Source: Cryptomeria japonica
Lineage: Eukaryota > Streptophyta > Pinopsida > Cupressales > Cupressaceae
Length of the DNA: 64,000 nucleotides
NCBI RefSeq assembly: GCF_030272615.1
Contig: NC_081414.1
Coordinates: 782,538,119-782,602,118, forward strand
Direction: 5' to 3'
The position numbers and the translations under genes were made by a program. Positions 38,227-49,599 of the stretch are shown here, piece after piece. The notes below the pieces were generated by a model. It saw nothing but the letters and a program-made list of their open reading frames with translations. It did not search any database and was not told the origin of the DNA. How positions within the stretch are numbered: position 1 is the stretch's first letter; the number at the start of each line of letters is the position of its first letter.

Positions 38227-39509
38227 TGTTGGCATTATGATGCATTTTGTATGATTGGTGAAATGGTTGTCATTGTTGGCAACATCATCTTCTAAGTCTC
38301 TATAGTCCATCAATAAAGGAGTAAAGAGTAACCGGTGAAGAAAAGTAGTCCTTATTCCTATCAGTAGGGAGTAGACTGGTATCCAGGGTTAACCGGCTAA
38401 GATGTGAGTAGACTGGTATACAAGGGTTAACCGGCTAAGCAGTAAGTAGACCGATATATAGGGGTTAATTAGTGAAGCAGTGACTAGACTGGTATACAAG
38501 AGGTAACCGGTTAGGTAGAATTGGACTGGTACATAGGTGACAACCAGTAATACATGAGTCTCAACTGATAGACTTAGAAACATCCAAATAACATCCAGTT
38601 GAACTAGCAGTCCTCTCTTTTCAACCGATGAACTTTTCGGCATGAATTGTTGTCTTGACCGATATTATCAGAATGATTTTTGGAGAGCAATTTGAGGTAC
38701 AATAACAAATTTTTGAATTTGATTTTTGGAGGGAAATTTGGTGCAAGAACCAAAGGATTATATATACACATCATTCATTATGATTGTGTTGTTGTCAATG
38801 TGAAAAAAATATGTGTGAATGTTAATAGGGGGAGAAAAATAAAGAGTAGAGTGTGTGTGAAGTAGACCGGTAGAGTGTAGAGCCAAGGGTATGAGCAGAG
38901 GATTGACAAAGTTCAGAGCTGAGGGTATGAGCAGAGTACTCGTGTAGTGCAGAGCAGACACAACTGGTGCAGACAAAGTATCAGTTTCATTGTGATCTGA
39001 TCAAGCTATCAGTAGTTATTCCAGTAGATCAACCTCATTTTTCTTTCTAACCATTGCAACTCAAAATCCCTTAACCAGGTGGACTTTAACAGGTCCCTTT
39101 GTAAAATCCTTTAACTGGGTGACATGTTAATTGATGATCCTAAGTCCTTTAACAAGGAAAACTCTAACACGGTAAAGGCACTAACAAGCCTCAAAGAAAA
39201 TCCCTTAATCGGGTGGCACCTAATAGTGTCTTTGTAATCTCCTAATAGGGATGGCTCCTTACAGAGCATGCTCCAAAAGAGTACAAATTTTGTGAGCATC
39301 AACTCACATCATGGTTTTCTACCATTTAGGTTTCCACGAGATAATTCTTGATGTTATTGTGTATATTTTCATGCATGCATGTTCACCTGCAATAACTGAT
39401 TGTATTGATGAATATTAAGTTAGTATAGACTTGAGTAAAAGATTTTAATATGGTACAACCAGTAGGTAACTGTTCACTCCCCCCTCTTAGTCATTGGTAG
39501 GGATGAACA
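38227..39509 (+). repeat. 3' LTR of pol-less element
   Basis: This 1,283 bp LTR begins TGTTGGCATTATG and ends GATGAACA. The purine tract CAAAGAGGGAATT lies just upstream. It is similar to 27954-29198 with many substitutions by eye, so the insertion is old. Confidence 0.85.
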
Positions 39510-39514
39510 CCATA

Positions 39515-42431
39515 TACCAAATAAAGTCTTGTAGGTATCAAACCAAGACAAGAAGCTCTCATAATAATTTAAGGGATCCATCATAATCCATCTATCTTCC
39601 CAAAACCTAGCTTAATTCTCATCTCTAATACTCCAACCTGTACCCATGTCAATAATTTTCCTTCCTCTAACCATATCATTCTAGAGAGCTGACCCATGGG
39701 GTAGAGAAGTGGGCTCAAGAAAGGATTTAAGAGATCCATTATTGGCCAAATATTTGTTTTTTAAGATCCTATTACATTCACTATTAGAAGAAAAGGTTCT
39801 CCAAATGTTCTTGGCAAGGAGAGCCCTATTCATTGTTCTAATTCACTTGAGACCAAGACCTCTAGAGTCTTGAGGTCTACAGACCGAATCGCAACCAATA
39901 AGCGACATTCTTTTCTTTTACTCCAATCCAGACCAAAGAAAGTTTTTTAAAATTTTTTTAATGGCCTTCGCATATTTAGACATGATTTTAAAGAGACTCA
40001 AAGAATAGATTGGGAGATTCTGGAGAGTAGCTTTAAGAAGTTGAATTTTACCTGCTTGACTGAGAAGAGCCCCCTTCCAACCAGGTAGCTTTTTATTAAA
40101 TTTATCAATCAATACATTCCAAAAGGAGTCAGGGGGCTTAGGACCCAAAGGTAGACCCAGATAAATAGAGGGTAAAAATTCAATTTTGTATTCAAGGATT
40201 TTGGCCATTTTATTCTTCCTAGGATCCATAGTGTTTAAGAAAAATAAAGAGATTTTTTGTCTATTCACCATTTGATGAGAAGCCAACACATAATAATAAA
40301 GGTCCTTTTCAAGTTCCTTTCTTTGACCATTGTGGATCTCTCCATTAGAATGGTATTATCGATGAACTGTTGATGAGTGCAAACCATACTTCTTGAGGAG
40401 GGCTTCAAACTTGTTAAGGAGCCCTGCTTGACTATCCTTTGCAGGTTTCTACCAAGCCATTCCACCATAATTATTAAAAAGAATAGGGGAAATGTGATCC
40501 CCTTGTCTTAGCCATCTTGAGTTCTTAAAGAAATGTGAAGGAGATCCATTCACTATGATAGAAATGGAAGTTGTTGAAATGAGTTGAACAAGGAACTGGA
40601 AGACTCTATTGTTGAAGCCAAAAGCCTTCATGATTTTAAGCAAGAACTACTAATCAACTCGATTATAAACTTTCAAAATATCTAATTTGAGAAGAAACCC
40701 ACCAGTTTTAGATTATGTGAGGGAATGGACATTTTTCATGGATAGTGATGATGGAATCAAGGATCTGCCTTCTAGGAATGAACCCATTTTGTTGAGGAGA
40801 GATTAAGGAGGGCAAAATACTCCATAATCTTGAGGTCAATACCTTAGAAATGATTTTGTAAAAATAATTATAGAGACTTATAGGCCTGAATGCTTGAAAG
40901 TCTGGAGCTCTAGGGTGTTCTAGGATGAGAACCAAGAAAGTGGTATTTAGTTCCTTAAGAAGACATCTTGACCCAAATAACTCTTTAACAACATCCACCA
41001 CTTCATCAACCACTATCTCTTGGAATAATTGAAAAAAGAACATAGGAAATCTATCTGGCTCTGGAGCCTTATTGCCTTCAAAAGAGAAGACAACTCTTTA
41101 GATTTCTTCCCTTGACGGAATAGATGAGATCATCTTATTATCTTCTTCCTTGACAAGTCTAGGGATGGCCTTTGATGTGATATCTTGAACTTCATGATTA
41201 ACACCATGATTCGCCTTAAGGAGATGCTAAAGAAAAGGACAACATTTCTTCTTATGTCTTCATCCTTCTCAAACTGACTACTATTGTACTCAATAAAATA
41301 AATTCTATTAGCCACCCTATGTTTTAGTGTTGTCATGTGAAAATGCTTAATATTTTTATCCCCAACAGAGAGCCACAAAGCTCTTGATCTTTTCTTCTAG
41401 AATTATTCTTCTTTTGAAATGATATGATGCATCTTCCCAAGAAAATCATTCTCCTTCATTTGTAATCAAGAATGTACCCTTCTAGCTAGATATTTTCCTG
41501 TATGTCCTTAATTTCAAGATGTAACTCTTATTTAATCCTAGAATGTTACCAAAGGTTTTTTTATCCATCTTCTAACCTTATTTTTCACCTCCCTCAATCT
41601 TTTAGCGACCCTGAACATAGCAGTTCCAGAAATAGAGATATTCTACCATTTTCTAACTTCCTCAAAGATTTGAGGATGAGAAAGCCACATGCGTTCAAAT
41701 ATGAATGGAAAATTACTTTTATCCTAGATAGGATCTACCACAAAACTTATAGGAAAGTGATTAGAACCTATCCTTGAAAGGGATTTTCAAGAGAAGAAAT
41801 AATTTAAAAACCATTGATTAGAGATTAAAGTTCTATCAAACGTAACTTGATTCAACTCCTTCCCCATTCTTTGATTTAACTAGGTTAAGGAGGATCCTTG
41901 TAGTTCAATATCAATTAACGCCTGAGTATTAATAAAGTCCAGAAGTTCCATTTTTCTTTCTAGATTTACTTAAGAGCCTCCAAATTTTTCATTATCCTAG
42001 AGCAGAGTATTGCAATCACCCTTTACAATCTCATTTGTATTACTAAACTTTCTATGAAAATCCACAAGCTCTTTCCAAAAAACATTTCTTTCTCCTCTAC
42101 CATTAGGGGCATATATGTTGGATTGAATCTAGCAAAAGATATCTCTAATATGGGTAAAACTAGTAGCCACATGATTGACACTTTCAAACAACACTTTACC
42201 TCTAATGAGGTTCAAATTCTAAAAGGTTACAATTCCTCTTGATGCTCCCTCAGAACTATTTCCATGCACCCTATAAAAGTTGAACATTTTTATCTTTTCA
42301 AATTTCTCTTTTGACATTTTAGATTCTTGAACCAGTAAGATGTCCGGTCTATGATCCCTTGCTAAAATATGCAAAACATCCTACTTATGGAGGTTGTTCA
42401 ATCCCCTTATATTCCATGACATTATCTTCAT
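39515..42431 (-). pseudogene. LINE 2 ORF2, 5' part: endonuclease and RT
   Basis: The ATG at 42431 starts MKIMSWNIRGLNN, the L1 endonuclease N-terminus, with VQESK following. The GDFN motif reads GDCN and the late SDH motif reads SNH, so catalysis is doubtful. The RT follows from about 41080: FRPISLYNYFYKIISKVL, FIPRRQILDSIITIHE, LRQGDHISPILFN, and the catalytic box as FIDN at 40355-40366 where FADD is expected. LGLPLGPKPP and LPGWKGALLSQAGKIQLLKA mark the thumb. Stops are frequent. The frame continues past the LTR insertion at 27953. Confidence 0.8.
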
Positions 42432-43241
42432 ATTTTACTAGGGGAATGAAGTTTACAAATATCCGGTATGGTTTTCTGCACACCATCCGCTATATGTTGA
42501 AATATTTCTTGCTCCCTATGCCATCTCAAGGATCTTCTTCCTTGACTTCCCTTTGAGGCTCCACAATCTGCCTTAGATCTTAATCTTATAGATACTCCTA
42601 CAAGAGAATCCTATTGTTTGTTCTTTATTTTTTCTTTAATATTCTGAGAACATTCCTCCTCTCTATCCAAATCTGTAAGGATGTGGTTCTCTTTCTTTAG
42701 CTCCCAATATTAATCTGGAAGTCCTTTTCAAGATAATGACATAGTATCCATAACTCCATTATTATGATCTAAATTCTCACTAGAATCCCCTAGATTTTTA
42801 CTTCAGTCGCCATATGTATCCTTTACAATTTCCTAAGAGTCCACTAAGACATGGCTCCTTATTGAATCTTGGCTTAAGGAGCCCTTAATAACTGATACTG
42901 AAGGTTCACAAGGGATCATGATATCCACATTCAGATTGACTTCTTTGAATGGGACAGTAGATTCCTGACTAGGGATATCTTCCAGACCAATCACACCTTG
43001 CTCCTTCTCGCCTAAAGCAAGGTTAGACTTATTGGTAACTAGCTCTCGGTTTTCTAGGTCCACCTAATTACCTGAGACATTCACCTTGTCCGGGGACTCT
43101 AAAGGATTCATTGAACTCTTACTATCTTTTTATCCACTTTGTTGCATTATATTTTCATTACCATCCCCTCTATTGTTTCTTTTCCCAATTTTATTGGGCT
43201 TGGGCTGAATTTTCTCTTTCTCCTTGCTTACATTCAATGGC
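42428..43241 (-). pseudogene. LINE 2 ORF1, C-terminal part
   Basis: After the Gypsy insertion the ORF1 tail resumes as a Lys/Asn- and Ser-rich low-complexity region with several stops. It ends KLHSPSKI with TGA at 42428-42430, which overlaps the ORF2 ATG (42429-42431) as ATGA. No folded domain is visible. Confidence 0.6.
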
Positions 43242-43246
43242 CATCT
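43242..43246. repeat. Target duplication of Gypsy 2, left
   Basis: CATCT is repeated at 51193-51197 beside the other LTR end. The exact LTR terminus on this side is uncertain by about 3 bp. Confidence 0.6.
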
Positions 43247-44059
43247 TTATGTAGTCACTAGTAAGGAGTAACCTCAAAGAGATCAATTTGAACCGGTCAG
43301 CAAGAGTAAACAAATAAACAAAATGTAAACACAAAGGTTTGATGGAGGCAATGCATAATAGATTGAATTATATCATGAAAATTGATTACAACCAATCGGT
43401 AACAACCAGGTTACAAAAAAATGACTCATGGGCCTGCTAAAACATGCTCAAAGGACATAATAAGTAACAACCGAGACCTCAAATCTCAAGATCTATCTTC
43501 TATGCTCAAGATGGCTACTATATTACATTCTAATGTGCAATTGCAATGATATATATGAACCAAGGGAATCTGGTCGGTCCCAAAAGGGATCAAAATCCAA
43601 AGAACAAGACCTAATGTGTAAAACCAACAAGGTCCGCCTCTGCCAAAGAAATTCCTCCAGAAAATCCAAAGGATGAAGTACGGTTCAAAGGGAAGGTCTA
43701 CCACACACCAAGGAACATCAAAATCAATTCTCAGAGATCCACAAGCTATGGAAGGGGTCTGATAGATCATAATGCAAATAGGTCCAGGTAATCGCTAACA
43801 AGAAACTATCAACCAGTAACAAGAAACTATCATGGAAACCAGTAGCAATAACTTGCCAGAAAATGATCCAAATGCTCCATGGTATGGGAATAGGGAAGAT
43901 GATCAAGTCTTAAAGTAAAATCCAACTCCAGAAGATCTGGTGAGCCAAATCCTATACACACAGAAAGAAATGTTGAAACTGCAAACAAACAAAAAAATAG
44001 AAAGGAAAATATTTTTGGTTAATGCAAGATTGCCATGAACCGGGGATTCTCCTGCATCA
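43247..44059 (-). repeat. Gypsy 2 3' LTR
   Basis: On the minus strand it starts TGATGCAGGAGAATCC at 44059 and ends near 43247-43251. It aligns with the 5' LTR over about 44059-43586; the remaining ~340 bp is missing from the other copy. Confidence 0.72.
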
Positions 44060-44109
44060 AACATCTGGGGTTGTTGAAAAAGTGAGTCTCTCACTTTGTT
44101 GGGGTTAGA

Positions 44110-45136
44110 GGAAAACATAGGTGGTCCACCTATGCCTGAGAAATCCAAGATGAATCTTCAATTGGTCTACCTTTCCACTTAACTAGGTACTCATACTTAC
44201 TACTGCAAGCACTATGCCCAATTCTACTATCCAAAATGTCCTCAATCTGATATGGTTTCTTCCAGGGAAACTATTTCTCCAAGTCTTCAATACTGTCTTC
44301 ACTGAATTCTGGTTCATGATACTCATGAAGCTCTACAATGTTGAATATAGGTGATATGTTCAAGTGATCCGATAAATCCACTTCATATTCATTTCCAGAA
44401 CTGAATTTCCTCAAGATCCTACAAGGTCCAAACATCTTCATCTGTAACTTCTTATAGGTTCCAATAGGGAATCTCTCTTTTCTCAGATACACCATCACTT
44501 CATCACCAACTTCAAATTCTTTATGTCTCCTCTTCTCATTTACCTTCTCCTTATACTTTATATTCATGTCCTCCAAATTCTGCTTAACCTAAATATGCAA
44601 GGCTGACATGTGATCTACAAAGTCTTTTGCTTCTGAACTTCTTCATTCTTCACTAGTAATATCCCTTAATTCTGATATACCCCTAGGATGCATTCTATTA
44701 ACTATCTCAAAAGGTGTTTTCTGATACTCCTATTCACTAGAATATTGTAGGCAAACTCTTCTTGTGTTGAAATCAAATCTCAACTTCTTGTTTTATCTCC
44801 AACTAAACATCTCAATAAATTTCCCAAGCTCTGGTTAACTACTTATGTCTGTCCATTAGTCTATGGGTGAAAAGTAGAACTGAATTCCAAATTTGTCTTC
44901 ATCTTCTTGCAAAGTCTTCTCCAAAAGTAACCAACAAACTTAGTGTTTGTTTTAGAAACTATGCTCCTAGGTAACCCATGCAATCTCACAACTTCCTTGA
45001 AAAATAGGTCTGCTACATGCACTGCATCTGATGTCTTCCTACAAGGTATGAAATGAGCCATCTTAGAGAATCTATCCACTACCACAAATATAGAATCACT
45101 CCCTCTCGGTGTTTTAGGAAATCCAAGTATGAAATC
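44110..45136 (-). pseudogene. Gypsy 2 integrase core, tail and chromodomain
   Basis: The core resumes after the insertion as [20 protein letters not shown] and includes [14 protein letters not shown]. It then reads [13 protein letters not shown], where SDRD is usual, so one catalytic Asp is doubtful. A frameshift follows near 44861. The SH3-like part (FEVGDEVMVYLRKERFP) and a chromodomain (IEDILDSRIG, YEYLVKWKGRP, SSWI) end near 44130. Confidence 0.78.
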
Positions 45137-46298
45137 TTTATACACCTAAAAATGGTCTGAAGATAATTAATTAAATAAGCAATTATTTAATTAATCCTCC
45201 TTCCTAATTTAACTGAATTCATTAGAAATTTGATTAAATTCTCCCATTCATCTACTTATTAATAAATCTAAGGATTTATTTAATAGGTTCATTTCAATAG
45301 TTCCCTTTGATTAATTAATTTAAATTAATTAATCCTCCCCCCATTTAATCAATTCTTCTAATCCCTTAATTAATTAAAACAAATCGATTTATGAGTTGCT
45401 GAAAATTAATTAGTCTTTTCCTATTATTTACATTTTTAAATTCAAATTACCTAGATGCCTCCTAACTTCTAACCACCTACCCAATCCACCTAACCTTAGG
45501 TTTAACTAACCCTATCCTATCTTGCACATCCTAACCTCCTTATCATAACCTCCTACGGTGTGGATATTCTCCCCTTGAGACATATGGCACTTTGGCCACA
45601 TGTCTCCTCTCTTGGACACTTTCCCTCTTATGAGCAAGGCTCCTTGACACTTGTCACCACAGAGATGACAAGTTTCCCTTCATCCAACCTCTTCTCTAAC
45701 CTCCTCCAATTTCACCTTTGATATCTTCAGACTCAATCTTGACCGTTTATTCTTGCCACCTCACCCCTGGCCTTGGAAATCCTATATATATCCCCCATTT
45801 TGGAGCACAAAGGATCCCATATCATTATCAATTTAGGCGTTGTTACTACAGGCATATTTATTCTAGCATATAATTTGAGCATTGTTATTATAGGCAATTC
45901 CATCTTAGATGTAGCTTAATTTGATCATTTTGTAGAATAATTGTTGAATCATGTAGCTTAATCAATATCTTTTCTAGCATAATTGCATCATCGTCATAGC
46001 TTAATTATACATACCATTAGTTTAATTGGCCTCTTGGATCAATCTAGCATAATACATCTCATCTAGCTTGCATATCATTATCATTTCAAATCCTCCATCT
46101 AGGTGTAGTCAAGTCAGTGGGATTGCTTATCCAGATATGAGAGAAAATCCACACTCGCCTCTCTTAGAAGGCTATAGGTCGCTTTGTCATGGTTTATCTT
46201 TCATTTTCTTTTAATTTTCTAATCATGCTTGTAATGATGTATTGAGTGTTTCTATTGCAGCTACAGGTACCATACTTCAGAGACACAATAAAATCCAT
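45137..46298 (+). mobile_element. 1.1 kb insertion, probably a solo LTR
   Basis: This block interrupts the Gypsy 2 integrase right after SMDFI and is unrelated to it. The first 300 bp is very AT-rich with repeated TTAATTAA; the middle is C-rich. CTATATATATCCCCC near 45783 looks like a TATA box for a plus-strand promoter. The edges are approximate: GATTT(C/T)AT may be the duplicated target. No clear coding frame is present. A solo LTR of another Gypsy family is most likely. Confidence 0.5.
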
Positions 46299-46720
46299 GC
46301 TTATATCCTCCCAATGTCTCACTGGTATTGTGAAAGGTTTATACAATCCCACATTGTAACTACTCCCTTTTGCAACTTGACAAACTCTACAACTTTGCAC
46401 AAATTTCTTAACATCCTTATGAGTCTAGGGCGAAAAGTATTGCTCACTCACCAAGGCTACTATTTTGTCAACACCAAAGTGTCCGGCTAATCCTCCACTA
46501 TGTTTCTCCTTAATCAAATTCTCCCTCATAGAACTCTTAGGTATGAACAACTGAACTCCTTTAAATAACATCTCATCCTGAATAAAATAATCCAACCACT
46601 TACTCCCATCTACCATAATTGGTTCTCTACATGCTTTCCAAGGTTCTCCAAAATCCAGGTCAGCATCATACAAGGTCTTCAACTCTTCAAATCCTAATAT
46701 TGTCACTCTCATCTATGTCA
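46299..46720 (-). pseudogene. Gypsy 2 integrase N-terminal part
   Basis: The HHCC zinc domain reads HSGGLAGHFGVDKIVALV, then CRVCQVAKG. RHWEDISMDFI begins the catalytic core before the insertion. The first catalytic Asp (MDF) is present. Stops and one frameshift occur near 46400. Confidence 0.75.
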
Positions 46721-48010
46721 GTAAATTCCTTCTCCTACACAATACAGCAGCAACTTTGTTATATTTCCCACTTATATGCTTCAACACAAAGGTATAACTC
46801 TATAAAAATTCTACCCATCTCATATGTCTCTGATTCTACTTACTCTGACTATAGAAATATTGCAAGGCTTGATGATCTATATATGAAACAAACTCCTTAG
46901 CCAACAAGTAATGTCTCCGCTTCTTCAAGGCTTGAACTATGGCATAAAATTCCTTTATCATATACTAAATATCTTCTCCTAGCATCATTCAACTTATCAC
47001 TAAAATAAGATACTTCTCTCCCTTCTTGACTCAAGACTACTATTGTTGTTCCACTTGCATCACAATCCACTTGAAATACTTGGTTGAAATCTGGTAAAGA
47101 TAACAAAAGCTGCACAACTTTTATTTTCTCCGATGGTCCACTTGAATTCCTTCTTATCCCCTCTCATTGTCTCAATCATAGGGTTACAAATTGAACTTAA
47201 TTTTTTGATAAAATTTCGGTAGAAACTAGCCAATCCATAAAATGATCTTACTTCTCCAATGCTTTCCGGTGTAGGCCACTCAACAATTGCTTTCACTTTC
47301 TCAGGGTCCATCTTCAAACCATCGGTAAATATCACAAATCCCAAATACACCAACTCTTCCTTCATGAAAGTACACTTCTTAAGATTTATCAACAACTTCT
47401 CTTCTCTCAACCTCTACAAAACTTGTCTCAAATGCCACAAATGCTCTACTTTTATCTTACTGAAAATCAGAATGTCATCCAAATACACAATAACAAACAT
47501 ACCCAAGAATATCTTTAATACCTTATTCATTAACCTCATGAAAGTACTAGGTGCATTAGTTAACCCAAAAGGCATCATCAACCATTCATATAGTCCTTCA
47601 TTTGTCTTCAATGTTGTCTTCCACTCATCTCCTTTTCTAATTCTAATCTAGTGATATCCACTCTTCAAATATATCTTTGTAAAGTATCTTGCTCCACTCA
47701 AATACTCCATTATGTCATCCATCCTAGGCAAAGGAAACTAGCATTTCATTATGATCTTTTTTATTGCTCTCGAATCGGTACACATTTTCCATTCTTCATT
47801 CTTCTTAGGTGGTAACACTATTGGTGCTACACAAGGGCTCAGACCTTCTCTGATCAAACCTTTCTTTATCAACTCATGCACTTGTCTATTCAGGTCTTCA
47901 TTTTCTACCGGTTTCAACCAATGTGCAGCTTTGTTTGGCAAAGTAGCTCCAGGAATGAAATCCATGCAATGACTGATACTTCTTATCGGTGGTAATCCAT
48001 CAAACACATT
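46720..48010 (-). pseudogene. Gypsy 2 reverse transcriptase and RNase H
   Basis: RT landmarks are [49 protein letters not shown] and the catalytic [15 protein letters not shown] (about 47500). VRSFYGLASFYRNF follows. The RNase H begins DCDASGTTIVVLSQEGREVS near 47080 and is broken further on. Several stops and frameshifts are present. The solo LTR at 48028 cut the frame just upstream of PPIRSISH. Confidence 0.82.
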
Positions 48011-48027
48011 ATCTGAAATGATGTATT

Positions 48028-48920
48028 TGTTAGGGTTCCCATAGATACTGAGAGGGGGGGGGGTGAATCAGTATCTGACCGGTAATGTGATTTTCTTAAA
48101 ACAGAACATGCAGAACATAAAGTAACAATGTACCGGTATGCAAGAATTAATGTAATTAATAGAATAAAAAACATCCACATGAAAAGAACACCATAACACA
48201 AGATGTTTAATGAGGAAACCCTGTGTGGGAAAAACCTCAGTGGGATTTGTGACCCACAATATTCACTTACTGGCCAATAAGAGAATATTACTTACAATAG
48301 GGGCCTACACATGTAGGAGGGCCAACTGCCTAGAGCACACTGCTCAATAAGAAGTCACACTAACTTACAATAAGGATTATGCAATTCCAATGATCTGTAC
48401 TGCTTTACAATAGCATCTTCAATGCCAGATTCAATACTGGTTCTTCCTCTGTTCTTTACATATACCCTTGACCTACAATTTGCACATTAGGTTTGCCTTA
48501 TAATTTTCTTTATGCTTCTTATCCATATCCTACAAATGACTACAATGATCTCTTTTATATACAAGAGTCATTTTACAATTTGCCAAGTCGGCTTACAATA
48601 ATAAACAAAATATTACATATCAAAAATCATGTCGGCCTCTGTGCCAGTATACATCTTTTCTTCTATGCTGGTGCCAGTGCCGGTGTAGAGTGATCTTGCT
48701 GATGCCGATATAATGTCTTGTCGGTGCCATAGGATTGCAAGGTTGCCTGTGTAATGCTTTGCTGGTATAATGTCTTGTCGGTGCCATAGGATTGCAAGGT
48801 TTCCTATGTAATGCTTTGCCAGTATAATGTCTTGCTGGTGCCATAGGATTGCAAGGTTGCCATCAATGACAAAACCTTCAATCACACACAATGTCTCATT
48901 GGAGTGTCCATATGCCAACA
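48028..48920 (-). mobile_element. Solo LTR (same family as 4963-5807)
   Basis: This 893 bp solo LTR has TG..CA ends and flanks GTATT (48023-48027) and GTCTT (48921-48925), matching at four of five bases. It is nearly identical to 4963-5807, with two extra differences: a longer G run (48054-48063) and more copies of a 57 bp internal repeat. It lies between protease and RT of Gypsy 2. Confidence 0.85.
48723..48860 (+). repeat. 57 bp tandem repeat within solo LTR
   Basis: Units begin GGTGCCATAGGATTGCAAGG at 48723, 48780 and 48837, an exact 57 bp period. The LTR at 4963-5807 has only two partial units, so copy number varies between family members. Confidence 0.85.
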
Positions 48921-48959
48921 GTCTTCATATTCTGTCAACAATTTCTTTAGCTCCTTTGG

Positions 48960-49590
48960 TTATTCTTCTTCCAATTTCGGTCTCTCCGTCTTCTTAGGAA
49001 CCAAGGCAAAACACACATTCTCATGTCTGATTCCATCTAGGAATTTCCTTCCATCCACCAAATAGATTCTAGCATTCATACAGACCTCGCTCTTCAAGGG
49101 TTCCTCCAAAGGTAACAAGGTTTGCTTCATTCCATTTGCCACAATGGTGTATATGTTATTACTCCAATCATGTATTGCCTGTTTATCAAACTGCTAAGGT
49201 CTACCAAACAAAAGGTGATAAATTTCCATAGGAATAATATCACACAAAACTTCATCATGATAATTCCCAATTTTCAACTTCACCAAACATTTCTCTTACC
49301 AACAACTTATGTTCATCCTGAATCAATGCTATCTAATAAGGCTTAGGGTGTTTCAATCTTTCCAAGTTTAACTTAGTCACCATCTCTTTTGAAATAATAT
49401 TTTCAAAACTACCACTCTCAATAACAACTTTACAACACTTACCAGATACCTTACATCTAGTCTTGAACAAATTTCTCCTTTGCAAGGGCTCCTCATCTTC
49501 TTCGATATGACACAAAACTCTCCTCATCATCAACAGTTCTCCATCTTCCAATTTGTTAGATGATCCGGTGGGGTTTTCTTCCACCACAAC
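48960..49590 (-). pseudogene. Gypsy 2 aspartic protease and linker
   Basis: The protease region reads LFKTRCKVSGKCCKVVIESG, then SFENIISKEMVTKL. The active-site Asp is replaced by Glu (ESG for DSG). Beyond 49333 a frameshift leads to a linker (LLPLEEPLKSEVCMNARIYL) that ends at the solo LTR. The protease would process the polyprotein but is probably inactive here. Confidence 0.7.
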
Positions 49591-49599
49591 TGCTCCTCT

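Larger units (their letters stand above)
27954..39509 (+). mobile_element. Pol-less LTR retroelement with long accessory ORF
   Basis: This 11.56 kb element sits in LINE 2. It has 5' LTR 27954-29198, primer site 29201-29212 (TGGTATCAGAGG), a gag-like region with zinc knuckles (29222 to about 30650), a long ORF (31143 to 38066), a purine tract AAAGAGGGAA before 38227, and 3' LTR 38227-39509. No protease, RT, RNase H or integrase is visible. Its LTRs share modules with the Copia element at 54869-61560, suggesting a non-autonomous Copia relative. It hosts a solo LTR (31411-32468) and a small LTR element (33609-36094). Without these it is about 8.0 kb. Confidence 0.8.

Noticed and set aside
48723-48860. 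CRISPR-like array
   Set aside because: The 57 bp periodic units have no unique spacers and lie inside a plant LTR.
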